64,000 bases of DNA from Methanosarcina siciliae T4/M (GCF_000970085.1 NZ_CP009506.1:4526001-4590000); one strand, 5' to 3'. Positions 54,565 to 63,445 are shown, counted from the stretch's first letter. Program-made: numbers and translations. The notes: generated from the letters alone by a model not told the origin.

Positions 54565-54701
54565 GAAACCGTCCGGAAGTAAAGTACTCACCGGAAGAAA
54601 AAGGAAAGCGAAAGAAAAAAGAAACGACCGTTCGTATCCTTTTTTCGCTTCGAGTTTTTTAGTTACTCTTTAGCTGATCTGACTTTATAGCAGATATTTT
54701 T

Positions 54702-54752
54702 GATTTTGCTAATTCTGTAATTTTGCCAATTCTGTGATTTTGCCGATCTTTT
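54702..54752 (+). repeat. Three copies of a 17-bp tandem repeat
   Basis: GATTTTGCTAATTCTGT, AATTTTGCCAATTCTGT and GATTTTGCCGATCTTTT follow one another with a period of 17 bp between two convergent genes. T-rich on the plus strand, so it may help end transcription. Confidence 0.6.
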
Positions 54753-54767
54753 TGAATTTATGTGCTC

Positions 54768-56870
54768 TTAAAGAGCCTGTATTGTCTGCGAATTGCCGGA
54801 AAAAACATTTCTCTTTCTGTCGTTCTCGGATTCAATAGAACCTTTAGCTTCGACTTCCTCCTCGAATTCCGCAGCATATTCGTCCGGACTTTTCCTTGGG
54901 GATCGTACGGGGACTTTTCTTTGGAGCTCAACCTTTACTGCACCCGCTCCGATACCATACCTTTTCTTTGCAGCCTCAAGAATCGCTGCGAGCGTACCGG
55001 AATAAGAGATATTGACATAAGCTGCCATTTTTGCAAGGTGCCCGTCCCAGCACCAGCCGGGGTTCGGGTTTACTTCAAGCAGTTTTGGCCTGCCTTCGGC
55101 GTCAAGCCGCCAGTCAAAGCGGGCATAATCGCGGCAGCCCAGCCTTGTGAAGAGAGCAAGACAGCACCTCACAATTTCCTTTTCGGTTTTTTCAGGTAGG
55201 CCCGCAGGCACGGTTTTGATCTTCCAGTACGGGGAATCAGGGAGCCATTTGGCTTCATAGCCGCAGAGTTTCGGGAGGTCTTCAGGGACTGCGGAGTAGT
55301 CTTCTTCCGTGATAGGCAGCACGGTACAGGAGGGCGGGTTTCCGATGATGCCGACGCTGATGTCTTTCCCCGGAAGGAACTCCTCGAGCAGGAAAGGCTT
55401 GTTTGCACCTATTTTTTCCCTTGTTTCCTTCATCATATAGAAGATTTCCTCCCTGCTGTGGACAATGCTTTTCTGCGTGATCCCGTAACTTGAGTCTCCT
55501 GAGTTGGGTTTTACCAGCAGGGGAAAAGAGAAGGAAAGCCTCGAAACATCAGAATCCCCGGTAACGAGAACTCCTTTTGCCACAGGAATCCGCATTTCAC
55601 GGGCGACTCCTCTTACAAGAGACTTATCATAACAGAAAGCAAGACACTGGGGCCCCGCACCCGTATAAGGGATATTTAACTGCTCTAGCAAAGCAGGAAC
55701 ATGGAGCTCTTTTGTGGGGTCGTTGTTAAAACCTTCATCGCAGAGGTTGAGTACAAGGTCAGTTTTTCCTGCCCTCTTTTTGAGATCTTCGAGCAGGGTT
55801 TCATGCCTGTCCAGGAAAGTAAATTTCATGCAAGGAATCTCTGAAAGGGCTTTTTTCATCCGGTTAACGGTTTCGAAATCGTCATCGTCAAATACGCAGG
55901 CAGGCTTGACCCTATCTTCCTTTCTCGGGTCTCCGAGCACCACAACAACGTTAAGGGGCTTTTTGTTCTCAGCATTAGGAAGAGAGGGCCAGGCTTTCTC
56001 AACCGTTGCCGAAAGCAGGATTCTCTGTCCCATCATTCCTGCGTCCTGGGTCCCTGCTGATACGGGACTGAAGGTTGTATGAAAAGTCGGGCTGCTAAAA
56101 CCTGATGCAGTCAGCAGCTCAAAAAGGTTTTCCCTGTTGTACAGCCTCTCGGCGTAAAACCGGTCCGTGATTATTCCCCGGTCATTGCGACATATGACCT
56201 CCCTGCAGATCAGGCGGTCACCATCAGAGGAAAGGGCTCTTTCCCTGCATACGAAGTACTTCCTGTCCAGCCATTCCCATGATCTTGGCTGGAAATTCTT
56301 TTTCATATGGTCCCCATCTACGGCATCAATAAAGACCCTGCCTCCGGGCTTCAGTACTCTGAAAACCTCTTCAAGCACTTTTCGGTCATGCAGGGCGGAA
56401 TCAAAATATCCGAAGCTGTTTCCAAGGATGGTTACCACAGAGAAAGTATCAGAAGGGTAAGGCAGTTTTCGAGCATCCCCTTCCCTGAACCTGACCTGCA
56501 GGTTTTCCTTCTGAGCCTTTGTTCGGGCTTTCCGGATAAGGTACTGGGACCTGTCATAGCCTTCAACGTTTGAAAACCCCCTCCTTGCCAGTTCCAGGAC
56601 ATGCCTGCCCTGGCCGCAGCAAAGGTCAAGAACCATGTCTTCAGGGTCTAGTCCGAGAATGGAGACAAGAAGATCTGCCTCTCCCTTAGTAACTTCCATA
56701 TCATCCAGAAGATCAGCATCGGTCTTGAGATAAAGGGAGTTAAAAAGAGTCTGCCACCAGTCGGACCGGACATGTGGTTCAAGGTCGTCAACGGGCCCGA
56801 GGGTTTTCGTCTGTGCGGTACCTTTAGCGCGTTTGCGCCTGGGATTCGAATCGGTAGTATTCTGGGTCAT
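54768..56870 (-). CDS. Fusion of a SAM-dependent methyltransferase and a D-Ala-D-Ala-ligase-like ATP-grasp enzyme
   Basis: 700 codons from ATG 56870. Residues ~55-290 are a class I methyltransferase: motif I VLDLCCGQGRHVLELARRG, acidic EGYDRSQYLIRKA, GDARKLPYPSDTFSVVTILG and VLKPGGRVFIDAVDGD. Residues ~305-660 are an ATP-grasp ligase of the D-Ala-D-Ala/carbamoyl-phosphate type: DLVLNLCDEGF (typical Ddl substrate loop), IPYTGAGPQCLAFCYDKSL, FPLLVKPNSGDSSYGI, FLLEEFLPGKDISVGI, CRDYARFDWRLDAEGRPKLLEVNPNPG with the metal ligands. The C-terminal ~60 residues are basic and Ser-rich. Archaea lack D-Ala peptidoglycan, so the substrate is probably another carboxylate-plus-amine peptide or natural product. 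TATA-like ACCCTTTATATACT lies ~65 bp upstream (56937-56950, minus reading). No partner genes. Confidence 0.92.
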   Translation of the reverse strand: MTQNTTDSNPRRKRAKGTAQTKTLGPVDDLEPHVRSDWWQTLFNSLYLKTDADLLDDMEVTKGEADLLVSILGLDPEDMVLDLCCGQGRHVLELARRGFSNVEGYDRSQYLIRKARTKAQKENLQVRFREGDARKLPYPSDTFSVVTILGNSFGYFDSALHDRKVLEEVFRVLKPGGRVFIDAVDGDHMKKNFQPRSWEWLDRKYFVCRERALSSDGDRLICREVICRNDRGIITDRFYAERLYNRENLFELLTASGFSSPTFHTTFSPVSAGTQDAGMMGQRILLSATVEKAWPSLPNAENKKPLNVVVVLGDPRKEDRVKPACVFDDDDFETVNRMKKALSEIPCMKFTFLDRHETLLEDLKKRAGKTDLVLNLCDEGFNNDPTKELHVPALLEQLNIPYTGAGPQCLAFCYDKSLVRGVAREMRIPVAKGVLVTGDSDVSRLSFSFPLLVKPNSGDSSYGITQKSIVHSREEIFYMMKETREKIGANKPFLLEEFLPGKDISVGIIGNPPSCTVLPITEEDYSAVPEDLPKLCGYEAKWLPDSPYWKIKTVPAGLPEKTEKEIVRCCLALFTRLGCRDYARFDWRLDAEGRPKLLEVNPNPGWCWDGHLAKMAAYVNISYSGTLAAILEAAKKRYGIGAGAVKVELQRKVPVRSPRKSPDEYAAEFEEEVEAKGSIESENDRKRNVFSGNSQTIQAL

Positions 56871-57117
56871 GATCTGAGATCTTCCAGAAAAAAGTGTATG
56901 TGCTTTCAGTATATCAAGGTTGTCGGAGGGTCAAATACCCTTTATATACTGAGAAAGTTATCTAATTTGATTTATTTAAGGATTAGTAGGATTTAAAAGG
57001 ATATTTAGAGATATAATAGGTTTTTTATCGTTATTTAGAGAAATATTATTGCTTTTAAAGTTTAAAGAAATATAAAGTAAGTAATAAGATCTAAAAATGA
57101 AATTAAAGGTACAATTA

Positions 57118-57565
57118 TGGCGAATTTGATAAAAAAATGTTTCATTTTCTTTCTCAGCATTCTGAAGAATTATAACATTGTTTGCAGCGCCCAAGATTAG
57201 AAGATTCCCCGCAATTGTACTTCCAGCGGCAAGCGCCATCAGCTGTCCCTGAGAGACCCCTGTTCCCATTGCAGGGAGATAGAGCGCAACAAAGAAAACA
57301 TTATAAATAAAAGGATTGAGTTCGATGCTGAGAGCCAGGACCATAGGAACCGAACCTAACTGCGGAAACATCCCCCGAGTAGTTCCTGACAGGTTACGGA
57401 AAGCCAGACACTTTCCATAAGCACGAACATCGAAACAAAGAAGGCCAGAGTCGTCCAGTCGATGTCCTTTACAACTTCAGCCCGCTTTTTGCTGAGTAGT
57501 ATGGGAGCAGGCGAGAGCAGGGCAATCCAGCTCAAACTGAGATCCCGGAAAGGCAAAAATTCCAC
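57118..57565 (-). pseudogene. Remnant of an ArsB/NhaD-type (SLC13-like) permease
   Basis: Two frames carry pieces of one gene: upstream DIDWTTLAFFVSMFVLMESVW, then in a shifted frame from about 57370 VPMVLALSIELNPFIYNVFF-type helix and LMALAAGSTIAGNLLILGAA-NNVIILQNAEK. These are consecutive segments of ion-transporter-superfamily permeases. Both ends are lost and a frameshift near 57365 splits them. Confidence 0.7.
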
Positions 57566-57827
57566 AAGCAGGACTTACGGTCGGGTGAAGACACAAAAGA
57601 GGATATCAAAGACTCTGCTGCCATAAATCCCGAAAGCTGATCGACATAAGTTTCGAAATTCTATTAACATAAACTTCAAATGTAATATATTTGCAAGTAT
57701 TAATTACCTGCGCTCGCACATGCAGGCTCATGAAAAAGTAGTTCATGGGAGTAAGGGAGAGTACATTCCTAACAGGCAGCTAGCGAGATACGAAACGCTT
57801 AAAACGGACTGAACAATATTTCAGAAT
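57566..57827. other. Short spacer
   Basis: No gene or clear element between the permease remnant and the HicB-like gene. Confidence 0.3.
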
Positions 57828-58019
57828 ATGACGATATGGTTTCCGTTCTCTGCAACCATCCGGGAGGAAGAGAATTCTTATGTTTCAATCTGCCCCGAAG
57901 CAGATGTAATCTGTAGGGGAGAAACTGTAGAAGAAGCCGTTGAAAACCTGAAAAAAGAGGTTGAAAAAATCCTGGGAGAAGAACTTCCCCAGGGATTTTC
58001 GAAAATTGTCTATTACTGA
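57828..58019 (+). CDS. HicB-like protein (orphan antitoxin-type domain)
   Basis: 63 codons from ATG 57828. The sequence shows the HicB partial RNase-H fold: FSATIREEENSYVSICPEAD, then GETVEEAVENLKKEVEKIL. HicB domains neutralise HicA mRNA-cleaving toxins, but no HicA gene is visible on either side and no DNA-binding tail follows. Many archaeal HicB-like singletons exist without a toxin. No ribosome site is evident. A second, broken member is at 62115. Confidence 0.75.
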   Translation: MTIWFPFSATIREEENSYVSICPEADVICRGETVEEAVENLKKEVEKILGEELPQGFSKIVYY

Positions 58020-58060
58020 CTTTTGTGGGATTTCATATTATCAGACAGCTTCTTATACTC

Positions 58061-59839
58061 TTACCTGCTGTCATATTTTGACTTTCCATTACTGTCATAT
58101 TTTAATTTTCCATTAATTTTTGTCTCATTTATCAGCGAAAGCGCTTCAGTGGGAATATAGACCTTATCAGTTGCTGGAGCGTAGACAACTATTCCCTCGA
58201 GCTCATGGGTTACACCGTCCTTGACAAGAATATTCTTGTTTACCGGAAGTTCGGCATCTCCGATCTTGAGCACAGGGTTTTCAGGATCGGTTGTGTCGAG
58301 CAGGTATTCACCGGCTTCAAGGACTCCGTCCCCGTTATCTTCAGAAAATATCTCTCCGACTTCGACAAAGAGCTGCTCGTTTGTCTCAGTCAGGTCGAAT
58401 CTAAACTTGTCGGCAATATATTCCGCAATTTCAGTATTATCCATGTACCCTGCAGGGTGATCAGGACCATAAGCCCAGAGGGGGACGTCTTCTCCGCAGT
58501 GACCGTGGGTTGTCCAGCCGATTACGGTGTAATTCCGGCTAATGACCTCGCTGATTGCGTAGTCAAGAGATGTCCCGTTGTTTTTGAGGGCAAGGATTTC
58601 ATCTGCGTCTTCATCTGTGGCGTCAATACCCCACCAGGTTTTCAACTGGGATTTGATGTTGTCGGATGTGATGTTATCTCCTATTTTTTTAGCCACTCCC
58701 GCCGCAGTGATATTCATGCCTTCAAGAGGGTTTACTACGTCTTCTACGCTGGTATCATCATATTCCGAGTCATAAGAACTCCCTATGGTCATCCCGCCGG
58801 TATTGTGGTCAGGGAATATTATGACAAGGGTGTGCCCGTCCGCTTCGGCGAAGTCGATCGCGACTTTGACAGCTTCGTCAAAGGCCAGGAAATCGGTTAC
58901 CTCGTAAATCGGATCGTTGGCATGCCCTGCCCAGTCTACCTGGCTGCCTTCCACCATCAGGAAAAAGCCGTCTTTATCATCAGAGAGGAGTTCGATGGCT
59001 TTTTCAGTCATATTGGAAAGAGAAGGTTCCTCAGGAGCAAACTCAGCGCGGTCGATGTCCGGCTGCATGTGGCTGTTGGCAAAGAGCCCCCAGACCTTCC
59101 CGGAACTCAGGGAGAGCATTTCGGTTTCGTTATCAACGTACTGATAGCCTCTGTCGAGAAGGACTTCGGTAAGGTTTTCCCCGTCGGTCCTCTTGCCTCC
59201 ATCGGCTTTTGGGAGGAGGTACTGCGAACCGCCGCCGAAGACCACATCGATATCTTCGTACACCATCTGTTCCATAATTTCGCTTTCATTGTTCCTGTTA
59301 TCAACGTGGGATGCAAAAGCTGCAGGTGTTGCATGAGTCACTCTGGAGGTTGCAACAAGCCCGGTAGCTTTGCCTTCGAGTTTTGAGCCCTCAAGGACTG
59401 TTGCAAGGGGGCTATACTCCTCTGCCGGGTCTGCCACAATGCCCAGAAGGGTGTCTCCTTCGGGACCTACACTTACGAAACCATTAGTTGTCTTGAACCC
59501 GGTAGCAAATGCCGTTGCGGCAGAAGAAGAGTCCGTAATTACCGAGTCGGCGCTGTAAGTGGATACCGCTCCTGCCAGCATTTCATCAAGCTGCAGGGGT
59601 TCTCCGCTATACCACCGGGCAAGAGTCTCTACACTCTGAGAACACCCGTCAGGGACCATGACAATCACGTTTTTTATTTTGGCTTCCGACCCTGCAACAG
59701 GTTTACAGTTAACGGAATCTTTGAAATCGGCGTTGTTATTCAAATTGCCTTTCACAGCTACTGCAGAACCAACATTTCCAAGCAGCAGAAGCCCTATGAT
59801 GGAAAAAGTTAGCAAAATATTTGTTTCCTTGCTTTCCAT
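58061..59839 (-). CDS. Secreted alkaline phosphatase
   Basis: 592 codons from ATG 59839. A signal peptide (LLTFSIIGLLLLGNVGSAVA) is followed by the phosphatase core: MVPDGCSQSVETLARW, VITDSSSAATAFATGFKT containing the nucleophile Ser, RVTHATPAAFASHVDNRNNE, MVEGSQVDWAGHAND, IIFPDHNTGGMTIGSSYD and TTHGHCGEDVPLWAYGPD (metal ligands). The C-terminal ~110 residues form an extra domain with an EF-hand-like loop DNGDGVLEAGEY. It hydrolyses phosphomonoesters outside the cell, likely for phosphate supply. A TATA-like ATATATTTTATATG lies ~110 bp upstream (minus strand). Confidence 0.94.
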   Translation of the reverse strand: MESKETNILLTFSIIGLLLLGNVGSAVAVKGNLNNNADFKDSVNCKPVAGSEAKIKNVIVMVPDGCSQSVETLARWYSGEPLQLDEMLAGAVSTYSADSVITDSSSAATAFATGFKTTNGFVSVGPEGDTLLGIVADPAEEYSPLATVLEGSKLEGKATGLVATSRVTHATPAAFASHVDNRNNESEIMEQMVYEDIDVVFGGGSQYLLPKADGGKRTDGENLTEVLLDRGYQYVDNETEMLSLSSGKVWGLFANSHMQPDIDRAEFAPEEPSLSNMTEKAIELLSDDKDGFFLMVEGSQVDWAGHANDPIYEVTDFLAFDEAVKVAIDFAEADGHTLVIIFPDHNTGGMTIGSSYDSEYDDTSVEDVVNPLEGMNITAAGVAKKIGDNITSDNIKSQLKTWWGIDATDEDADEILALKNNGTSLDYAISEVISRNYTVIGWTTHGHCGEDVPLWAYGPDHPAGYMDNTEIAEYIADKFRFDLTETNEQLFVEVGEIFSEDNGDGVLEAGEYLLDTTDPENPVLKIGDAELPVNKNILVKDGVTHELEGIVVYAPATDKVYIPTEALSLINETKINGKLKYDSNGKSKYDSR

Positions 59840-60338
59840 GAAAATTCCTCGAACTGAGAGCAGATTTTAAAGAGCAGGCTTGCATGTCAGACCATACTCA
59901 GAATTTAGATCTCATATTTGAGGAGGAAGCCAGCTGTATTTGAATTTTTCACATATAAAATATATATTGGACGATAGACAATGCTGGAAAAGTACAGCTA
60001 TATAACCCTATTTTGCAGTACCTGGAATCTGGCAAAATACCCGTCTATATCCCTCCCCTCATCTATCATTAGAATTAATAAGTGAAAAAAGTAGATAAGT
60101 CATTGAAAACGGGGAAAAAATAGAATGAAAAATTCCGAGAAGAACTTTCCCGGAGCTTTTTAAAAACTGCGCAACACCGGATAACCGTTTAGTACTAAAC
60201 AACCGTGTAGTACTGGACAAACGTGTTGCTGAATTAATCCTGTTATTAATAATTGCGTACTACGGAATAACTTAACTTTTGTGCCGCTAAGGCTTATTTT
60301 TCGGAAAAATTCTGAAAACAAAAGCCTGAAAAAAGGCT
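59840..60338. other. Upstream region of the phosphatase gene
   Basis: Carries the phosphatase promoter and, further up, the palindromic tandem repeat at 60182-60235. A short flank of it (59887-59911) is found again at 61763-61788. No gene. Confidence 0.45.
60182..60235. promoter_or_regulatory. Tandem palindromic 18-bp repeats
   Basis: AACCGTTTAGTACTAAAC, AACCGTGTAGTACTGGAC and AAACGTGTTGCTGAAT follow each other with an 18-bp period. In the first, GTTTAGTACTAAAC (60187-60200) is a perfect 14-bp palindrome. The pattern is typical of clustered operator sites. It lies ~350 bp upstream of the phosphatase and just past the end of the UroD-family gene. Confidence 0.4.
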
Positions 60339-61451
60339 TCAAATCCCGGCTTTTACCGCATCCCAGAGCATTTCCATCTTTTCAAGCGGCGTGTTCAGAG
60401 GGATTTCACAGCCTGTAGCAAGGATAAAACCCTTTTCCGGGGCTGCGGAGAGGCAGCTTTTTACTTCGTGCTCGATCTCAGCCCTTGAACCGGTGAGAGG
60501 GGCATCCGGGATAATGTTTCCCATAAGGCAGATGCCGGCATCGGAGAATTCCTTAAACTCCTTGAAGCAGTGCCTCGGCCCGCACCCGATGTTGTTGTGG
60601 TTATGGAGATTTTTGCATTCGACCCCATACTTCTTACCGAGCAGCCTGACGTCCCCGAAGGCAAAGTTAAGGGCATGGGGTTCAAGTTTCATTTCAAGGT
60701 CATAAAAGGCATGGGATGCGCAGTTGTGAGAAATTACGTATCCTCCTTCGGCCTTGATGTGGTCGTAAAGTTCCTTCGTATACGGCAACATGAATTCTTC
60801 AGCCATCTGGGGACTGAAAAGATCACCTGTGCTCTCCCCGTTTTCGACAAAAATACCGTCTGCTCCGGCTTCAAGCAGGGAATCGGAAAAAAGGATGCAG
60901 CTTTCCGTGAGTTTTTCCAGCAGGGAATGAAAAACATCCCTGTCCTTCAACATGTCAATACAGAGCCTGCTTCCTCCCATGACCTGAGATGCGAGCATCA
61001 GGGGAGACATAGTTGCCCCAATGATAAAGGCTTCAGCCCCGATTTCCTTTTTGAGAATCTCGACCGATCCGGCAATGGTCTTCACTCTCCCGGACTTTTC
61101 GATGTTATCAGGGTTTATCAGTTCATGCTCGGCTGCGGATTTGAGGGCATATTTCTCTACTGCAGGATAAGCATTTTCCTTTATGGTAACCTTCGTCCCG
61201 AGTGCCTCGGCTTCCACCAGAAGGCAGCCCCAGGGAGACATCACGTTGTCGTGGTGGTATATCTCCCGGGAAAGGATCTGCGCCCTTGCAATTCCCTCTG
61301 CAGAACCGTAGGCATCCCTGAGGCTTGTGTCCATCCGCTCCAGTACCGCATGCCCGGCCCCGAACCACAGGTATCCATATGGAACCCTATCAACATCTTT
61401 TCCTTCGAGTGCGTTAATAAAACGCTCCTTTGAGGTCATTTCCGCTTCCAT
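60339..61451 (-). CDS. Uroporphyrinogen-decarboxylase-family (MtaA/MtbA-like) methyltransferase
   Basis: 370 codons from ATG 61451, with AAGGAGATC directly before it. The UroD/MtaA barrel is clear: MTSKERFINALEGKDVDRVP, IIGATMSPLMLASQVMGG, ADGIFVENGESTGDLFSP, then the zinc motif YVISHNCASHAFYD (HxC) and FILATGCEIPLNTPLEKM with the third Cys ligand. Proteins of this group in Methanosarcina carry methyl groups from a corrinoid protein to coenzyme M or another thiol. The N-terminal half diverges from MtaA/MtbA, so the methyl donor cannot be stated. No corrinoid-protein gene is adjacent. Confidence 0.88.
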   Translation of the reverse strand: MEAEMTSKERFINALEGKDVDRVPYGYLWFGAGHAVLERMDTSLRDAYGSAEGIARAQILSREIYHHDNVMSPWGCLLVEAEALGTKVTIKENAYPAVEKYALKSAAEHELINPDNIEKSGRVKTIAGSVEILKKEIGAEAFIIGATMSPLMLASQVMGGSRLCIDMLKDRDVFHSLLEKLTESCILFSDSLLEAGADGIFVENGESTGDLFSPQMAEEFMLPYTKELYDHIKAEGGYVISHNCASHAFYDLEMKLEPHALNFAFGDVRLLGKKYGVECKNLHNHNNIGCGPRHCFKEFKEFSDAGICLMGNIIPDAPLTGSRAEIEHEVKSCLSAAPEKGFILATGCEIPLNTPLEKMEMLWDAVKAGI

Positions 61452-61578
61452 AAGAGATCTCCTTTTTTTAAGCTTCCAGATATCACTATAAAAGTAGTTT
61501 TATAAATACCACCCAGATTTCAGGAAAAAGAAAAAAATTCCGTTTTTTCAGGGTTCCTGAGATTTCAATACGGCTTTT

Positions 61579-61790
61579 TCACCCGTTTGGATACTTCATT
61601 GATACGACAGTCCCATGAGAAACTCCATCCTTAATGAGAATGTTCTTGCTCACTGGCAGTTCTGCATCCCCGATTCTCAGTACAGGGTTTGAAGGATCGG
61701 TCATATCCAGCAAATACTCGTTTTCATCGAGTTTTCCGTCTCCGTTGTCTCCAGAGAAATTCTCAGACCATACTCGGAATTTTAGATTTT
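61579..61790 (-). pseudogene. Rearranged fragment of a second alkaline phosphatase gene
   Basis: 61579-61762 (minus) encodes SENFSGDNGDGKLDENEYLL and then TDPSNPVLRIGDAELPVSKN, closely matching the C-terminal domain of the phosphatase at 58061. It stops early (SMKYPNG). Directly upstream, GAGTATGGTCTGA and its flank (61763-61790) match the DNA ~50-70 bp before the intact phosphatase start (59887-59911). The fragment is thus a copy from which the catalytic part has been deleted. Confidence 0.75.
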
Positions 61791-62114
61791 GAGCCTGAAA
61801 TCGGAACCAGAAGTATTTTAAGACAGCATCTTCAAAAAATATAAAAAAATACATAAGAAATGAGAAAATACGTCTACTTAACCATATTTTAAGTCCAGCC
61901 ACATACCAAAATATTTACCTTATATTATTTCCTTCAGATCCCATTAGAATCATGCAGGGTTAAGAATCAATTGACGAAATAAATGAAGACTGAAAGAGAG
62001 TCAGAATGAAGGAAATACATTCCTACCTGGGAATCCTGTAAACTTTCGAGTTAAAAAGTAATAACTGATAAGTATTGGACTAAAATGAGACAAAAATCTG
62101 GGGTATTACAAAAA
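61791..62114. other. Spacer
   Basis: AT-rich DNA without a recognisable gene; a short frame continuing from the phosphatase fragment has no homology that I can see. Confidence 0.3.
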
Positions 62115-62354
62115 ATGACAAAAATGTTTACATTTTCTGCAATGGTAAAAAAAGAGAATGAGCAGTACGTATCTTCATGCCTGGAACTGGAAATATCAAG
62201 CTAGGGAAAAACGATTGAAGAAGCGGTTTCAAACCTGAAAAAAGCAGTTGAGCTTCATATCGAAAAAGAGAACATCGACCTTCCGATCAAACGCCCGTTT
62301 CTGACGACATTTAAAGTGGCAGGAAAAGATTCCCGAGAGAAAAAAATGCCGTGA
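62115..62354 (+). pseudogene. HicB-like gene with an in-frame TAG codon
   Basis: From ATG 62115 the frame gives MTKMFTFSAMVKKENEQYVS and SCLELEISS, then TAG (62202-62204), then in the same frame GKTIEEAVSNLKKAVELHIE and KRPFLTTFKVAGKDS to TGA 62354. The whole matches HicB-family proteins, in which the TAG position is usually Gln. Most likely a nonsense mutation; because Methanosarcina can insert pyrrolysine at TAG, read-through is possible but unproven. No HicA partner. Confidence 0.65.
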
Positions 62355-62560
62355 AAACATTGTGAGAAGAAGCCCGGAGGCATTAGTATCCTTTTTTGCC
62401 GAGTCCCCCAACACAGCAAGCCCTGAAGATATGCTCCCCCAAGCATATTGATCCAGAGCAGGATCAATGGCCCCCAAGCATTTCTGTTTATACTATACCC
62501 TACTCACTTCCCAACTCCACGAATATAACATTATACCATTGGCTATTTTAAATTAATTAT
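62340..62560 (-). ncRNA. Putative minus-strand small-RNA unit, copy 1
   Basis: On the minus strand a TATA-like ATTAATTTAAAATA (62558-62545) precedes GTGGAGTTGGGAAG (62520-62507), the likely 5' end. Inside are the hairpin TTGATCC-TGCTCT-GGATCAA (about 62447-62466), GTGTTGGGGGA and near the end CCTCCGGGCTTCTTCTC followed by a T-run. Two diverged copies lie further right with the same order of conserved blocks. The conserved blocks do not stay in one reading frame between copies. Whether it is a small RNA or a decayed small gene is undecided. Confidence 0.4.
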
Positions 62561-62764
62561 CCAAAATTTTGTTTTTAAACAAAAATTAATTTAGCTTTGA
62601 AATATTCAAAGTAAAATAAAGATTTAAGGAGGAAAATTCAGCTGCCAGACTCTGTGCTTCACCCTCCAGAATCAGTAGACTGCGGCAAAGAATAGGAAAA
62701 CAGAGAAATAAAGAGTATAAAAAAAGGATGAAAAAAATGAAGTAGAGAACAGAGGAAAAAGAAG

Positions 62765-62980
62765 GAGGAAAAATAGTTTCAGAGAAGCCCGGAGACGCTG
62801 CATCCGTTTACTGTCCCCTCAACACAGAACCCTGAGGATATGTCCCCCAACATCCGTTCAGAGCAGGACCAGCAGCTCCAGGCATTTCTCCAGGTGGCAG
62901 ATTATATCGGTAGATTATCCCATCTTACTTCCAAACTCCAGTATATACTAATTGCGGAAATTATTTTAAATTAATTATAT
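62765..62980 (-). ncRNA. Putative minus-strand small-RNA unit, copy 2
   Basis: TATA-like ATTAATTTAAAATAA (about 62976-62962), start block CTGGAGTTTGGAAG (62942-62929), internal TCCTGCTCTGAA and GTGTTGAGGGGA, end block CTCCGGGCTTCTCTG and a T-rich tail (about 62775-62765). Same order and spacing as copies 1 and 3. Confidence 0.4.
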
Positions 62981-63209
62981 CAAAAATTGTTCTGTTACAA
63001 AGTATTTTGTGTTATAAAAAGTTTCAAAGCCAGAATAAACTATGCTCTAACTCTAATTTTCAACCGGAAATACTCAGCAAAAGTGTCCATAGAAAAGCAA
63101 ACGAGTATTGACAATATAGCAAAAACGGATTGAAAGTATGCAAAAACAGGGAGAAAGAGACCAAAAATAGAATACGAAAATGGAAAATAAACATATTCGA
63201 AATAACTCA

Positions 63210-63445
63210 AAATAAATATTGAACATAAGAAGAAACCCGGTGCCACACTTGTCCCTTACTGCATCCCCCAACACAGCAGCTCTGAAAATAGATTCCCATC
63301 AAACATACTGTCAGAGCAGGAGCAGGCAACTCCGGGCAATTCTTTAAATTCTTTAACAATCCGCCTGATACTTCACTATTCGGTCATCCCTATGTCTTCC
63401 AGCTCCACTTATAACTAAGAATGTAACATACTTTAAATTAATTAT
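63210..63445 (-). ncRNA. Putative minus-strand small-RNA unit, copy 3
   Basis: TATA-like ATTAATTTAAAG (about 63443-63432), start block GTGGAGCTGGAAG (63408-63396), internal TCCTGCTCTGACA and GTGTTGGGGGA, end block ACCGGGTTTCTTCTT (about 63226-63241). The terminator-like T-tract is weaker than in the other copies. Confidence 0.4.

Noticed and set aside
53422..54591. 389-codon open frame opposite the DRG GTPase
   Set aside because: The plus strand has every GTPase motif and a TGS domain; the minus frame is a by-product of codon bias.
58205..59386. 393-codon open frame on the plus strand opposite the alkaline phosphatase
   Set aside because: It is the antisense shadow of a gene with all phosphatase motifs intact; no ribosome site and no recognisable domain.
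60570..61433. 287-codon open frame opposite the UroD-family gene
   Set aside because: Antisense to a clear MtaA/UroD protein with its ribosome site and zinc ligands.
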